A stretch of DNA of 64,000 nucleotides from DATFCK01 sp963728975 (GCA_963728975.1 CAVSMF010000005.1:124001-188000); one strand, 5' to 3'. Shown: positions 8,079-16,907, numbered from the stretch's first letter. Notes: generated from the letters alone by a model not told the origin. Numbers and translations: made by a program.

Positions 8079-9275
8079 ATGGCAGGAGTGTCGCGTATTT
8101 TGCCAAAAAAACTCCTTTATTCCATCTTCGCGCGTATCGGCGGTCACGGTCTCGATACCGACTCGTTTGAGGCTCTGCGCGCTTCTTATCGCGGCAACTT
8201 TCTTGGCAAAGCGATCGCTTACGACAACCGGCAAACAGAAATTCCCGGGCGTCTGATTCGCTCGCTCCGCTGGCATCCGGTCCGGCTGCTCTCATTCCTG
8301 AAGCGGCCTTACTATTACGGCGCAAAGAAAAAATACCTGGATTGGATCGCGTCCCGGGAGCTCCAGACCGGCCGCTACGATTTCTTTCACAGTTGGTCGG
8401 GAGATTGTCTGGAATCGTTGCGCGTCGCCAAACGCAACGGGATCCCATCGCTGATTGAGATTCCCACCTGGCATCGGGACCGGCCCGAAGGGAAAATCGG
8501 CCAGCCCGCCGGATCGCGCGCCCCTTCGTCCCGCCTGGAACGATGGAAATCCGGTTTGCTGCTCGATCGTGAGCGGTTCCTCGAGGAATACCAGCTGGCC
8601 GACCTGATCGTCGTTCTGTCCGAAAAGGCGGCCGAATCGTTTCGGACACGGAATTTTCCGGAAGCAAAACTTTATTACCTGCCTCGGGGAGTGGATGTAG
8701 ACCGCTTCAAACCCGGGCAACGGCCATCGATGTTTCGCGCCATTTTTTCCGGCGCTCTGATCGAACGCAAAGGCATTCATCATCTGCTGGAAGCATGGCA
8801 CCGGCTGAATCTGAAAGATGCCGAATTATGGCTGCTCGGCACCGTTCACGAAGAAGCAAAACCGCACCTCGAGAAATTTGCGCGGGACGATATCAAGGTA
8901 GTCGGGTTTGTGCGCGACCCGGAGAATTATCTGAATCAGGGTTCTATTTGGGTCTTCCCTTCCCAGTTGGAGGGCAGCGCCAAGGTCGTTTACGAGGCAG
9001 CCGCCTGCGGATTGCCCGCCGTGACTACCCGGGAGGCGGGAGATGTTATCCGGGACGGCGTCGAAGGGATCATCGTTAGGCCCGGCGACGTGGATGGAAT
9101 CGCGGCGGCGATCGAGCATTTGTATCGGCATCCGGAAGTTGTCGAACAAATGGGCGCAGCCGCGCGTAAACGAGTAGTCGAGAACTTCACCTGGGACCAT
9201 TACCGGGCGCGTTTGCTGGGTGGGTATGATGCAGCGATCAGGCAGCAAGGAAAGGCGGTCTCCCAGCCGCCGTAG
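8079..9275 (+). CDS. GT4 glycosyltransferase
   Basis: A 398-residue GT-B enzyme. The N-half contains SHSWSGD-like FHSWSGDCLESLRVAKRNG and LIEIPTWHRDRP; the donor-binding C-half contains FSGALIERKGIHHLLEAWHRL and the GT4 motif LEGSAKVVYEAAACGLPAV with its two glutamates eight apart. The frame is open from 7923, but the first 45 codons lie in a dispersed repeat, so the ATG at 8079 is preferred; 8025 is a weaker alternative. Its last residues (KAVSQPP) come from a small hairpin sequence and the TAG stop belongs to a GTAG element. The role is probably cell-surface glycan assembly; donor and acceptor are unknown. Confidence 0.82.
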   Translation: MAGVSRILPKKLLYSIFARIGGHGLDTDSFEALRASYRGNFLGKAIAYDNRQTEIPGRLIRSLRWHPVRLLSFLKRPYYYGAKKKYLDWIASRELQTGRYDFFHSWSGDCLESLRVAKRNGIPSLIEIPTWHRDRPEGKIGQPAGSRAPSSRLERWKSGLLLDRERFLEEYQLADLIVVLSEKAAESFRTRNFPEAKLYYLPRGVDVDRFKPGQRPSMFRAIFSGALIERKGIHHLLEAWHRLNLKDAELWLLGTVHEEAKPHLEKFARDDIKVVGFVRDPENYLNQGSIWVFPSQLEGSAKVVYEAAACGLPAVTTREAGDVIRDGVEGIIVRPGDVDGIAAAIEHLYRHPEVVEQMGAAARKRVVENFTWDHYRARLLGGYDAAIRQQGKAVSQPP

Positions 9276-9304
9276 GGGAGCGCGGGATGTTGCCCGCTCC
9301 GTCC
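9272..9304 (+). repeat. GTAG element supplying a stop codon
   Basis: GTAGGGGAGCG begins at 9272, and the hairpin GGAGCGcGGG / ATGTTG / CCCGCTCC follows. The TAG at 9273-9275 is the stop codon of the preceding glycosyltransferase. A related sequence without the GTAG end lies at about 6736-6760. Confidence 0.6.
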
Positions 9305-9507
9305 GGCATTTTGCCGGATGGCTCTGGAAGCTGATCGGATATCACACCCGAAATAGTTGTGCAGTCGATTCCCTCTGATGGCGTCCCCCGCCGCTTCCCG
9401 CGTTGGCTATGCGACCGGAGATCGCATCTACTTGACCCGGGCGGGTGGGAAACCGCCATTCCTTGAAAGTGGCGCAACCTTTCAAGTAGCTTTTAGTGGG
9501 CAATGAA

Positions 9508-9532
9508 GACGACGGTCACAGACCGCCGCTAC
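9508..9532 (-). repeat. GTAG hairpin abutting the next start codon
   Basis: Read on the minus strand it is GTAGC, then GGCGGTC, loop TGT, GACCGTC. It ends at 9532, seven bases before the GTG start of the GT9 gene at 9540, and occupies the place where a Shine-Dalgarno sequence would be expected. Upstream, at about 9464-9487, another hairpin (CTTGAAAG / CTTTCAAG) is present, so the 264-base gap 9276-9539 is largely repeat-derived. Confidence 0.65.
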
Positions 9533-9539
9533 ATCAACC

Positions 9540-10580
9540 GTGAACATCCTTCTCATCCAGCTGAAACGGATCGGCGATCTGGTGCTGACCACCCCTGCGA
9601 TTAGCGCCCTCCGCCAGGTCTTTCCCGACGCCAAGATCACGCTTCTGGTTTCGCACGACTCGGCCGCGCTGGTTCCGGCCATTTCCGGCGTGCAACAAAC
9701 GTTGGTTATGCGCCGCGGCCTCAAAGATCTGGCGGGTTTCCTGACCATCGCCCGGAACAAATTCGATTATTGTGTCGATTTCACCCAGAACAATCGCTCC
9801 GCCCTTCTTTCCTTTTTGTCCGGCGCCAAAAAGCGGGTTGCCTCCTATCGAATCAAACGGCGATCTCCCTTGCGCCGCAAAGCGTATAACGAATTTCTGG
9901 AGCGCCGGATGCGCGATATGCACACAGTAGATTATAATTTGGCCCTGCTTGAGCCGCTTGGAGTTCGCAATCTGACACCGCCGGTTCAATTGAACTTGCC
10001 TGCCGCCGCCCATGAAAAAGCCAGCGACCTGCGGCGCCGGTTTCATATCCAAGATTCATTCGTTATTTTTCATCCTGGCTCGGCCCGGGTCGAAAAATTC
10101 TGGCAACCGGATCGATGGGCCGAGGTGATCGTAACCGCGGTCGATCGCTGGAACATCACCGCGGTCCTCACCGGCGGAGGTTCTCCGCAGGAAAGGGCGC
10201 ATCTCGCCGAGATCGAATCGCGATTACCGCTCCCCCTGGCTGGGAGAGCGCCCATCCTGGTGGATCTTTCCGGCAAGATAAACCTGCTCACCCTAACGGC
10301 CCTGATCGCCCAGGCCCGTCTCCTGGTCACGGTCGATACCGCTCCCGTGCATCTCGCCGCCGCCGTCGGCACCCCCCAGGTCGCACTTTTCGGCCCCACC
10401 AATCCGTTTCATTGGCAGCCACGCGGAGTTCCAGCGATCATTCTGCAAAACCAATCGCCCGATCCGATGCGCGAGTTCGTTCCCCGCCAGACCCGCCTCC
10501 CGATGAAGCTGATCTCGACGGAAGCCGTGATCAATGCTATTAATTCGCTGCTGTCGGCTCCGGCAGCGCAAGCCTTATGA
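9540..10580 (+). CDS. GT9 glycosyltransferase, ADP-heptose:LPS heptosyltransferase-like
   Basis: A 346-residue GT9 enzyme of the WaaC/WaaF/RfaQ type, which transfers heptose to lipid A-core at the inner face of the cytoplasmic membrane. The GTG start is supported by the typical N-terminus MNILLIQLKRIGDLVLTTPA. The central FHPGSARVEKFWQPDRWAEV and the late TVDTAPVHLAAAVGTPQVALFGPTNP-type donor site (read in pieces) are diagnostic. Its stop overlaps the ATG of the MsbA-like gene by four bases, so they are translationally coupled. No Shine-Dalgarno sequence is visible because a palindromic element ends seven bases upstream. Confidence 0.9.
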   Translation: MNILLIQLKRIGDLVLTTPAISALRQVFPDAKITLLVSHDSAALVPAISGVQQTLVMRRGLKDLAGFLTIARNKFDYCVDFTQNNRSALLSFLSGAKKRVASYRIKRRSPLRRKAYNEFLERRMRDMHTVDYNLALLEPLGVRNLTPPVQLNLPAAAHEKASDLRRRFHIQDSFVIFHPGSARVEKFWQPDRWAEVIVTAVDRWNITAVLTGGGSPQERAHLAEIESRLPLPLAGRAPILVDLSGKINLLTLTALIAQARLLVTVDTAPVHLAAAVGTPQVALFGPTNPFHWQPRGVPAIILQNQSPDPMREFVPRQTRLPMKLISTEAVINAINSLLSAPAAQAL

Positions 10581-12469
10581 CCGAGGAAGAAGGCGCAAAG
10601 CGGCCCAGGTATTCCTTTTTTAAGACTCTCCGGTTGGCCGGGGCGCCTTATCGGCGCCTCTTTCAATACGTTAAGCCCTACCGGGGGCGGTTTATCCTGG
10701 GACTTGGGCTCGGCCTGGGCTTCGGCGCGTTAACTTCCTTGCTGCCTCTTGTTATCGCCCAGGTTTCCAGCTTTGTTTTTCACACCGCCATTCCTAACGC
10801 TCGCGCCATCGTTAGGCATCAGGAACTGTTAACGACCGGCCCTCGGGTCAATACCCTGGCCTGGATTTGTCTCGCCATTCCGTTGGTTATGATAGCGCGC
10901 GGATTGTTGTCCTATGGCAACACTTACTTCATGAATTGGGTGAGCAACCGGGTGGTCCTCGATATCCGGAACGAACTGTTCGGCAGGATGATCCGGCACT
11001 CAATGGACTTCTTCAACAAGACCCGGTCCGGTTTTCTCATGTCGCGAATCGCCAACGATACCCGCAGCATGCAAATGGCCCTGAGCACCGTCAGCAGCGA
11101 CATATTCAAGCAACCGATCACGATTGTAGGGGCGATCACTGTGCTCCTCCTGATGGACTGGAAGTTTACCCTGGTGACCCTGGTTCTGTTCCCAACCTGC
11201 CTCATCCCAATCCGGATTTTTTCCCGGCGCGCGCGTCACGCCGTGAAACAGGATCAACAAGGCATGGTCCAGATGACTGTGACAATGCAGGAGTCTTTCG
11301 CCGGCATCCGGGTCATCAAATCGTTCGGACGCGAGGAGCATCAGGAAAAATTCTTCCGTCGCGCCGCCCAGCAGCAATTTTCCAATCAAATGAAAATGGT
11401 GAAATCGACGGAGGCAACGGGGCCGTTAGTCGAAATTATCGCTTCCCTCGGCGTCGGTCTCGCCTTTGCCTACGTTTACCTGGCCAACCTGCCTGCCGGA
11501 AAATTCATGGGTTTACTCGCGGGGATCTTCATTCTTTACGAGCCGGTCAAGACGTTGAGCAAACTTCATATCATGATCCAGCGCTGGATCGCGGCGACCA
11601 CCAAGATCTTCTCCCTGCTCGATTCCTCCCCCAGCGTGCAGGACCGCCCCGGTGCGGTCGATCTGGCTTCCGCCCAGGGACGGATCGAGTTCGATCATGT
11701 CATCTTCCGTTATCCCACCGGTGTAACCGATGCGCTCCAGGATTTCAATTTACGAATCGAGCCGGGCAAAAGCTATGCCCTGGTCGGACCGAGCGGCGCC
11801 GGGAAATCCACTATCTTATCGCTGCTGCTTCGCCTTTACGATCCAACCGCCGGCGTGATCCGGATCGATGGACACGATCTCAGGACCTTGACCCAGAAAT
11901 CGTTGCGGGAACAGATCGGCTTGGTGACGCAGGAAACGTTTTTGTTTCACGACACGATTTTCAAGAACATCCAGTTTGGAAGACTGGGAGCCGCCCCCGA
12001 AGAAGTTTACGCCGCCGCTCGCACCGCCTTCGCCCATGATTTCATCATGGCTCAGCCCGACGGATACGACACCGTCATCGGCGACAAGGGCTGTCTCCTT
12101 TCCGGCGGCCAACAGCAGCGGCTGGCCATCGCGCGGGCCCTGCTGAAAAATGCGCCCATCCTTTTGCTGGATGAAGCGACTTCGGCCCTCGATTCCGAAT
12201 CGGAAAAACAAATTCAAACCGCGCTCGAACGCTTGACCGAAGGCCGGACCGTAATCGCCATTGCCCATCGGCTCTCCACCATTCTCTCGGCCGACCAGAT
12301 CGTGGTCATGGACCAGGGGCGCATCCTGGAAACCGGCACCCATGGCGAGCTGCTGGAAAAGTCCGGTTATTACCGGCGGCTTTACGATTTGCAGTTCAAC
12401 CGGCCAACGGAGGAAACCTCCGAAACGACTCCAGAGCCGGATGTGCTCGAGGAAGAGCTCGTTCCTTGA
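10577..12469 (+). CDS. ABC transporter, MsbA-like lipid exporter (fused permease-ATPase)
   Basis: A 630-residue half-transporter with an N-terminal six-helix ABC permease domain (about 35-330) and a C-terminal ATPase domain. Walker A is GPSGAGKST near residue 405, the signature is LSGGQQQRLAIARAL, Walker B is ILLLDEATSALD, and the switch is AIAHRLST. The permease half includes the coupling-helix region FGREEHQEKFFRRAA seen in MsbA/LmrA-type proteins. A cytoplasmic N-terminal extension of about 30 residues and an acidic C-terminal tail are extra. Coupling with the heptosyltransferase-like gene suggests it flips lipid A-core across the inner membrane. A homodimer is expected. Confidence 0.88.
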   Translation: MTEEEGAKRPRYSFFKTLRLAGAPYRRLFQYVKPYRGRFILGLGLGLGFGALTSLLPLVIAQVSSFVFHTAIPNARAIVRHQELLTTGPRVNTLAWICLAIPLVMIARGLLSYGNTYFMNWVSNRVVLDIRNELFGRMIRHSMDFFNKTRSGFLMSRIANDTRSMQMALSTVSSDIFKQPITIVGAITVLLLMDWKFTLVTLVLFPTCLIPIRIFSRRARHAVKQDQQGMVQMTVTMQESFAGIRVIKSFGREEHQEKFFRRAAQQQFSNQMKMVKSTEATGPLVEIIASLGVGLAFAYVYLANLPAGKFMGLLAGIFILYEPVKTLSKLHIMIQRWIAATTKIFSLLDSSPSVQDRPGAVDLASAQGRIEFDHVIFRYPTGVTDALQDFNLRIEPGKSYALVGPSGAGKSTILSLLLRLYDPTAGVIRIDGHDLRTLTQKSLREQIGLVTQETFLFHDTIFKNIQFGRLGAAPEEVYAAARTAFAHDFIMAQPDGYDTVIGDKGCLLSGGQQQRLAIARALLKNAPILLLDEATSALDSESEKQIQTALERLTEGRTVIAIAHRLSTILSADQIVVMDQGRILETGTHGELLEKSGYYRRLYDLQFNRPTEETSETTPEPDVLEEELVP

Positions 12470-12479
12470 AGGATCCGCA

Positions 12480-13190
12480 GATTACGCAGATTAAGCGGAT
12501 TCTCGCAGATTTTTTGAATCTGGAGGCCAGGAATAATATCTTAGGAACGCATGTAGCCACCGCCCTGTGGGCGGTGTTCCCTGCAGATTTGCAGGGCGAA
12601 ACCCAAGTTTGAGCCCCCGATCCCAAACCGGCCACAGGCCGGTTGCTACATGCATCCACAGATTTCGCAGATTAACGCAGATTTTTTGAATCTGGAGGCC
12701 AGGAATAATATCTTAGGAACGCATGTAGCCACCGCCCTGTGGGCGGTGTTCCCTGCAGATTTGCAGGGCGAAACCCAAGTTTGAGCCCCCGATCCCAAAC
12801 CGGCCACAGGCCGGTTGCTACATGCATCCACAGATTTCGCAGATTAACGCAGATTTTTTGAATCTGGAGGCCAGGAATAATATCTTAGGAACGCATGTAG
12901 CCACCGCCCTGTGGGCGGTGTTCCCTGCAGATTTGCAGGGCGAAACCCAAGTTTGAGCCCCCGATCCCAAACCGGCCACAGGCCGGTTGCTACATGCATC
13001 CACAGATTTCGCAGATTAACGCAGATTTTTTGAATCTGGAGGCCAGGAATAATATCTTAGGAACGCATGTAGCCACCGCCCTGTGGGCGGTGCTTCTCTG
13101 CAGATTTGCAGGGCGGAGCCCAAGTTTGAGCGCCCGATCCCAAACCGGCCACAGGCCGGTTGCTACATGCATCCGCAGATTACGCGGATT
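12480..13190 (+). repeat. four near-identical 172-bp tandem repeats with paired GTAG hairpins
   Basis: The marker GAATAATATCTTAGGAACGC recurs at 12531, 12703, 12875 and 13047, exactly 172 bases apart. Each unit carries a paired palindromic element (12553-12649, 12725-12821, 12897-12993, 13069-13165): GTAGCC with stem CCGCCC, loop TGT, GGGCGG, then CCGGCC, ACA, GGCCGG and TTGCTAC. Units one to three look almost identical; the fourth differs at its 3' part. The unit matches the 208-bp unit of the 4.6-5.6 kb array minus a block of about 36 bases containing CAGGAATTTCCTG. The 61-residue minus-strand frames in each unit are by-products. From 13190 to 13294 only degenerate GCAGATT-type repeats are seen. 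Confidence 0.95.
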
Positions 13191-13294
13191 CTCGCAGATC
13201 TTTTTATCTGGAAGCGAGGAGACCAGGAAAAAGAATCTGTGAGGGAATTGGGGTACCGGAAATCTGCGGACTAACTCTGACACCGGATGATTTT

Positions 13295-13358
13295 GTAGGG
13301 CGTCTGTGTCAGACGCCGGTATTACATCCGAAATCGACGTTTCACAGAAACGCCCTAC
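13295..13358. repeat. paired GTAG palindromic element overlapping a gene end
   Basis: Left half is GTAGGGCGTCTG, TGT, CAGACGCC; right half read on the minus strand is GTAGGGCGTTTC, TGT, GAAACGTCG. The two halves are diverged inverted copies with different stems. The minus-strand GTAG at the right end provides the TAG stop of the DUF1802 gene (13355-13357). Confidence 0.85.
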
Positions 13359-13912
13359 AAGTTGTCGACCTCGCCAACAATTCGCAAAAACTGATCGCGC
13401 CGTTTCGCGTGCTCGGCGTCATTTATCACCGGCTCCAATTTCAGATCGTTAGGCACATCGGGCAGTTTCACCCACGACCGGCAGCCGCCATATTTCTTTT
13501 CGTTGGGAAATGTCCAAACCGGAACAAGGCGAAACACTCGCACCAACGCCAGATGCAGACCCGGCGCTTCTTCATAATCAAACCGCTCTCGCACGACTTC
13601 CGGCTGCAAAATGTGCAATGGCTCCAGCGCTTCCGCGATCGACCATGATGCCACCGTGCGAGAAAACTCCAGATTGGCCGCAAACTCTATGCGGATCGTT
13701 TCCGGGTCCGGCTCTGGAACTTCGATCGCCGCATCCCGCACCTTCTGGGCCTGCTCATGGAACCAGGTTGGGAACAAAAAGAATTCACGGTGTTTGAACG
13801 AGAAGCCGTCCCGGCCTTCCGCGATCCCGCCTTTGCGCAGGATGATACTTTGGCGGCCGCGCCCGAGAGCTTCGCACACCAACGACCATTCCTTGAAACC
13901 TACTCTTTCCAT
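13355..13912 (-). CDS. DUF1802 family protein
   Basis: A 185-residue protein that starts MERVGFKEWSLVCEALGRGR and continues with SIILRKGGIAEG and FLFPTWFHEQAQKVRDAA, the hallmark pattern of DUF1802. Function is unknown; the family is soluble and often found in cyanobacteria and Verrucomicrobia. The last codons are normal gene sequence, but the stop TAG belongs to a palindromic GTAG element, so the original C-terminus may have been slightly different. It diverges from the PHP gene with starts 30 bases apart, so the two promoters overlap or are embedded in the genes. Confidence 0.8.
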   Translation of the reverse strand: MERVGFKEWSLVCEALGRGRQSIILRKGGIAEGRDGFSFKHREFFLFPTWFHEQAQKVRDAAIEVPEPDPETIRIEFAANLEFSRTVASWSIAEALEPLHILQPEVVRERFDYEEAPGLHLALVRVFRLVPVWTFPNEKKYGGCRSWVKLPDVPNDLKLEPVINDAEHAKRRDQFLRIVGEVDNL

Positions 13913-13941
13913 TTCGCTTCCGGCAAATTACGTTGCAGCCG

Positions 13942-14661
13942 ATGCCGTTCAATATCGACTTGCATACTCATACCTTCTTTTCGGGCGACGGCGTTTCCAG
14001 TCCGGAAGATTTGATCGCAGCAGGACGAGCCAAAGGGTTGGATGGCATTGCCATCACCGATCACAACACCTGCGATGCCGTTACCTACCTGCTCGAGAAA
14101 GGTCTGATGCGCCTCGACGGCCGGCCGGTGGATAATTTTCTGGTCCTGCCGGCAGTCGAAGTCACAACCGCCGAAGGCCATCTCCTTTGCATTGGAGCAA
14201 CCCTGCCATTTCTGAAGGGCAAGCCGGCCCGCGAGGTCTGCGATCTTATTCATGAGCGGGGCGGACTGGCCATTCCTCCACACCCCTACGACCTTTTCCG
14301 TGCCGGCATCCGGTTTTCGGTTTTGGAAACGCTGCCGATCGATGCCATCGAGGTGTTTAACGCCGCCACCACTCTGCGGCGGTACAACAAGTATGCCTTT
14401 AAATACGCCCAGGAACGCGGCCTCCCCATGACCGCGGCCAGCGACGCGCATCACGCCGCCGCGGTTGGCACCGCCTACACCATTTTGAACACGGACGATT
14501 TTTCGGTGAAAGGAATTCTCGCTCAGATTTTGAAGAGCAACGAATTGAATCAACGTTACCTGACTCCGCGGGACAGTATGCGCAAAACCTGGAACAACTG
14601 GTTGCGTTTGCGCAAACGGAAGCGATTACCGGAAAGCACGCCAGGATCCAACGGTGGTTGA
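13942..14661 (+). CDS. PHP-domain phosphoesterase
   Basis: A 239-residue metal-dependent phosphoesterase domain. The N-terminus IDLHTHTFFSGDG holds the first metal-binding HxH pair; GLDGIAITDHNTCDAV gives the second motif; PAVEVTTAEGHLL, PPHPYDLFR and AASDAHHAAAVG supply the later His/Glu/Asp ligands. The full metal site therefore looks intact. Stand-alone PHP proteins of this size act on nucleotide or sugar phosphates, but the substrate here is not predictable. ATG 13942 is preferred to an in-frame TTG at 13933. A separate PHP domain is fused to a glycosyltransferase at 32.5 kb. Confidence 0.85.
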   Translation: MPFNIDLHTHTFFSGDGVSSPEDLIAAGRAKGLDGIAITDHNTCDAVTYLLEKGLMRLDGRPVDNFLVLPAVEVTTAEGHLLCIGATLPFLKGKPAREVCDLIHERGGLAIPPHPYDLFRAGIRFSVLETLPIDAIEVFNAATTLRRYNKYAFKYAQERGLPMTAASDAHHAAAVGTAYTILNTDDFSVKGILAQILKSNELNQRYLTPRDSMRKTWNNWLRLRKRKRLPESTPGSNGG

Positions 14662-14958
14662 TGATCTAAATCTGAAAACCAGGAAGCCAGGAAAAAAACT
14701 AAGACAACACACTTAGTTTGCTGAACAGAATCGACTGTTCGGGCCGCTGTTGGACGTCTCCCCGTCTTCACCAAAATCCTGTTAATCCTGTCTAGTTCTT
14801 TTCCTGGCTTCCTGGTTTCAGAATTAACAGATCCTTTCAATCTTGTTAATCCTGTCCAAAAATTCCTGGTTTCCTCGCTTCCAGATTAAGAATCCCAAAC
14901 ATTCCATCGAAACTTTTTTCTTTCCTGGCTTCCTGGTTTCCTGATTAGTTTCTTCTCT
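14662..14958. repeat. intergenic stretch of short repeated words
   Basis: No gene is seen. The words CCTGGCTTCCTGGTTTC (both strands) and GTTAATCCTGTC recur several times, for example near 14675, 14776, 14803, 14849, 14866 and 14926. The same words occur at about 5632-5690. They look like decayed dispersed repeats of this genome. Confidence 0.6.
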
Positions 14959-15246
14959 ATGGCAGCTTACGTGATCGTCGAAATCGAAGTCACCGACCCG
15001 GTCGGTTACGAGGAATACAAAAAGCAAGCCGCCGCGACCGTTCATAAATACGGCGGCAAATACATCGTTCGCGGCGGTAGAACCGAAGTCTTGGAAGGCG
15101 ACTGGGAACCGAAGCGGATAGTCATCCTTCAGTTCGACTCGATGGAGCGGGCCAAAGAGTGGCTCAATTGCGAGGAGTACCGGGAGCCTCGCAAGATGCG
15201 CCACCGCACCGCCAAAACCAACATGCTGGTAATCGAAGGAGTTTAA
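14959..15246 (+). CDS. DUF1330 family protein
   Basis: A 95-residue dimeric alpha-beta barrel-type protein. It starts MAAYVIVEIEVTDPVGYEEY and has the typical YGGKYIVRGG and PKRIVILQFDSMERAKEW segments. The family is small and soluble with unknown biochemical role. A degenerate copy of its last 17 codons lies about 190 bases downstream (15430-15480), so the gene has been partly duplicated. No operon partner is evident. Confidence 0.85.
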   Translation: MAAYVIVEIEVTDPVGYEEYKKQAAATVHKYGGKYIVRGGRTEVLEGDWEPKRIVILQFDSMERAKEWLNCEEYREPRKMRHRTAKTNMLVIEGV

Positions 15247-15254
15247 CTTTGATT

Positions 15255-15424
15255 GTAGCGGCGGTCTATGACCGTCGCATTCTTATATTTAATCAAGACG
15301 GCGAAGATCGACATCAGCGGCCGCGAACCTGCTGAAATCATCAAACCTCGAAAGCGAAGTTGTAGCGGTGGTTCTGCCAACCACCGGATCTTATAAAACA
15401 GGTGCTTGGCACAAGCACCTCTAC
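15255..15424. repeat. GTAG hairpins downstream of the DUF1330 gene
   Basis: A half element at 15255 reads GTAGC, GGCGGTC, TAT, GACCGTCGC; the same sequence recurs at 56459. A complete pair lies at 15362-15424: GTAGC GGTGGTT CTGCC AACCACC, a spacer, then AGGTGCTTG GCA CAAGCACCT CTAC. The stretch between them (about 15285-15360) holds no recognisable gene. The stems differ completely from those in the arrays. Confidence 0.75.
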
Positions 15425-15429
15425 AATCG

Positions 15430-15480
15430 CGCAAGATGCGCCACTGCACCTCCAAAACCAATATGCTCGTGGTCGAAGGA
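15430..15480 (+). pseudogene. partial duplicate of the DUF1330 gene 3' end
   Basis: These 51 bases translate to RKMRHCTSKTNMLVVEG, against RKMRHRTAKTNMLVIEG at the end of the intact DUF1330 gene. About 45 of 51 bases agree by eye. The upstream part of the second copy is not recognisable and has been replaced by a GTAG palindromic element that ends at 15424. No stop follows at the equivalent place, so this is a dead fragment. Confidence 0.75.
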
Positions 15481-15504
15481 TTCCAGCAAGGAATGGCGAG
15501 AAAA

Positions 15505-15531
15505 GTGGGACGACACCAGGTCGTCCCTCCC
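15505..15531 (+). repeat. GTGG hairpin, second copy of the 6779 type
   Basis: GTGG is followed by the stem GGACGAC, loop ACCAG and GTCGTCC, then CTCCC. The copy at 6779 has ACAAG in the loop. It lies between the DUF1330 fragment and the end of the DUF255 gene; 15532-15604 shows nothing else. Confidence 0.65.
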
Positions 15532-16795
15532 AGTTCGCGTCATTGGCGTGATTCGCGGGCTGATTCCGAAACAACTTCGCACGCCACTCGATTTGGCGAT
15601 TGGGTCAATCGCCGCTCCCCGCGCGATCGCGTTCATCGCCCCGACCTAACAATTTAGCTAACGCTTGAAGATCCGTCACCGGCGCTTTGCAGGTGAAGTC
15701 TTGGCAGACATACACAGCCGCTTTGCCGTTTACCGGCGTCATGGCCCGGATGGCTTCGTTGTTCTCACCCAAATATTTTTGGCCGTCGCCGCCGTCGGCC
15801 AGTAACAGGACCTTGTTAGGCAAAAACCGGCGATGCACTTCGGCCAGCAGCGCTTTTGTCTCCGGCGCGTCGGGCTGGCCCGCAATCACGATCTGGCGCG
15901 GTTTGCTGAGGCTGAAATCGAGCGCCACCAGCATTTGCGGCATGGCGCTCGGAAATGTCCAGAGCGTTTGCCGAAACGCTTTAATCGTCTTTTCGGCGCG
16001 ATCGCGATATTTCGGATCGTTCCGAATCTGAGCCAGTCGCAAAAGATTGAGCGCCGCCACCGAACTGGCGGCGGGTTCGGCGCTGTCGTTGTCGTCCTTC
16101 ATTCGCAGCACCACGCTTTTATCTTTCCCGCTGGTACTGAAGTAACCGCCGTTCTTTTCGTCCAAGAACTGCCGATCCATCGTTTCCTGGAGTTCGCTGG
16201 CAAACTTCAGCCACTCGATCTCGAAAGAAGCTTCGTAAAGATCGAGCATGCCCTGGATCACGAACGCGTAATCATCCGCGAAGCCTTCCACCTTCCCCCT
16301 TCCCTGCCGATAACTGCGGAAGAGCAGTTTTGTTTTATCGTTCCAAAGATGTTCTCGAATGAACCGCGCCGCCTTGATGGCGACACTTAGATAATTGCCA
16401 GCGGCGGCGTTAACCGAGTCGCCACTGCCCCCGAGCACCTGCGCCGCCCGGGCGTAAGCCGAAATCATCAGCCCGTTCCACGATGCCAGAATTTTATCGT
16501 CCAAATGCGGTCGCGGCCGCTGCGATCGGATCGCCAACAATTTTTGTCGGCTCTGGGCCAGCGAACTGCCAATTTCGTCTTCGCTCTTTTCCAAACTGTT
16601 TGGCGGTTTCGGCAATGGTGTGTCTTTGAATGAGAATATTTTTGTCGTGAAACTCGCCTTGCGGATCGCTCCCGGCAGGCGCATTGCCCTCCGGTTCTAC
16701 CCCGTAATGAAAATTAAAACATTCGGCCCCACTGCCGAGGGCGGTGTCGATTTCTTCTTTGGTCCAAACGTAGAATGCGCCTTCGGCGGTCTTCT

Positions 16796-16907
16796 GTAGC
16801 GGCGCTCTATGAGCGCCGGAGCCGTGCGCAGGCGGATGAGCGCCGCTCGATTTGTCGGCCGGCTGCGCTTCGGATAGGTTAGTGCGGCGGTCGCAGACCG
16901 CCGCTAC
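16796..16907. repeat. GTAG palindromic element inside the DUF255 gene (third insert)
   Basis: Plus strand: GTAGC GGCGCTC TAT GAGCGCC, a spacer of about 60 bases, then GGCGGTC GCA GACCGCC GCTAC. In the gene it is read from GTA as VAAVCDRRT, then about 28 low-complexity residues. The host sequence on either side (FFSAEDADSP and TAEGAFYVWTKEEI) is what the family normally has contiguously. Confidence 0.85.

Noticed and set aside
10867..12039. 390-residue plus-strand frame inside the MsbA-like gene
   Set aside because: Out-of-frame shadow of an intact ABC transporter; arginine/proline-rich with no motif.
12396..13283. Series of identical 61-97 residue minus-strand frames (CSNRPVAGLGSG...) in the 172-bp array
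   Set aside because: They repeat exactly with the DNA unit, have no family resemblance, and consist of translated hairpins; array products, not genes.
13355..13912. 95- and 174-residue plus-strand frames over the DUF1802 gene (13510-13797, 13611-14135)
   Set aside because: They have no family signature and are antisense to a conserved protein.
16494..16684. Programmed frameshift in the DUF255 gene
   Set aside because: No slippery heptamer or downstream structure is apparent at the AAAAG site; a sequencing or mutational indel is simpler.
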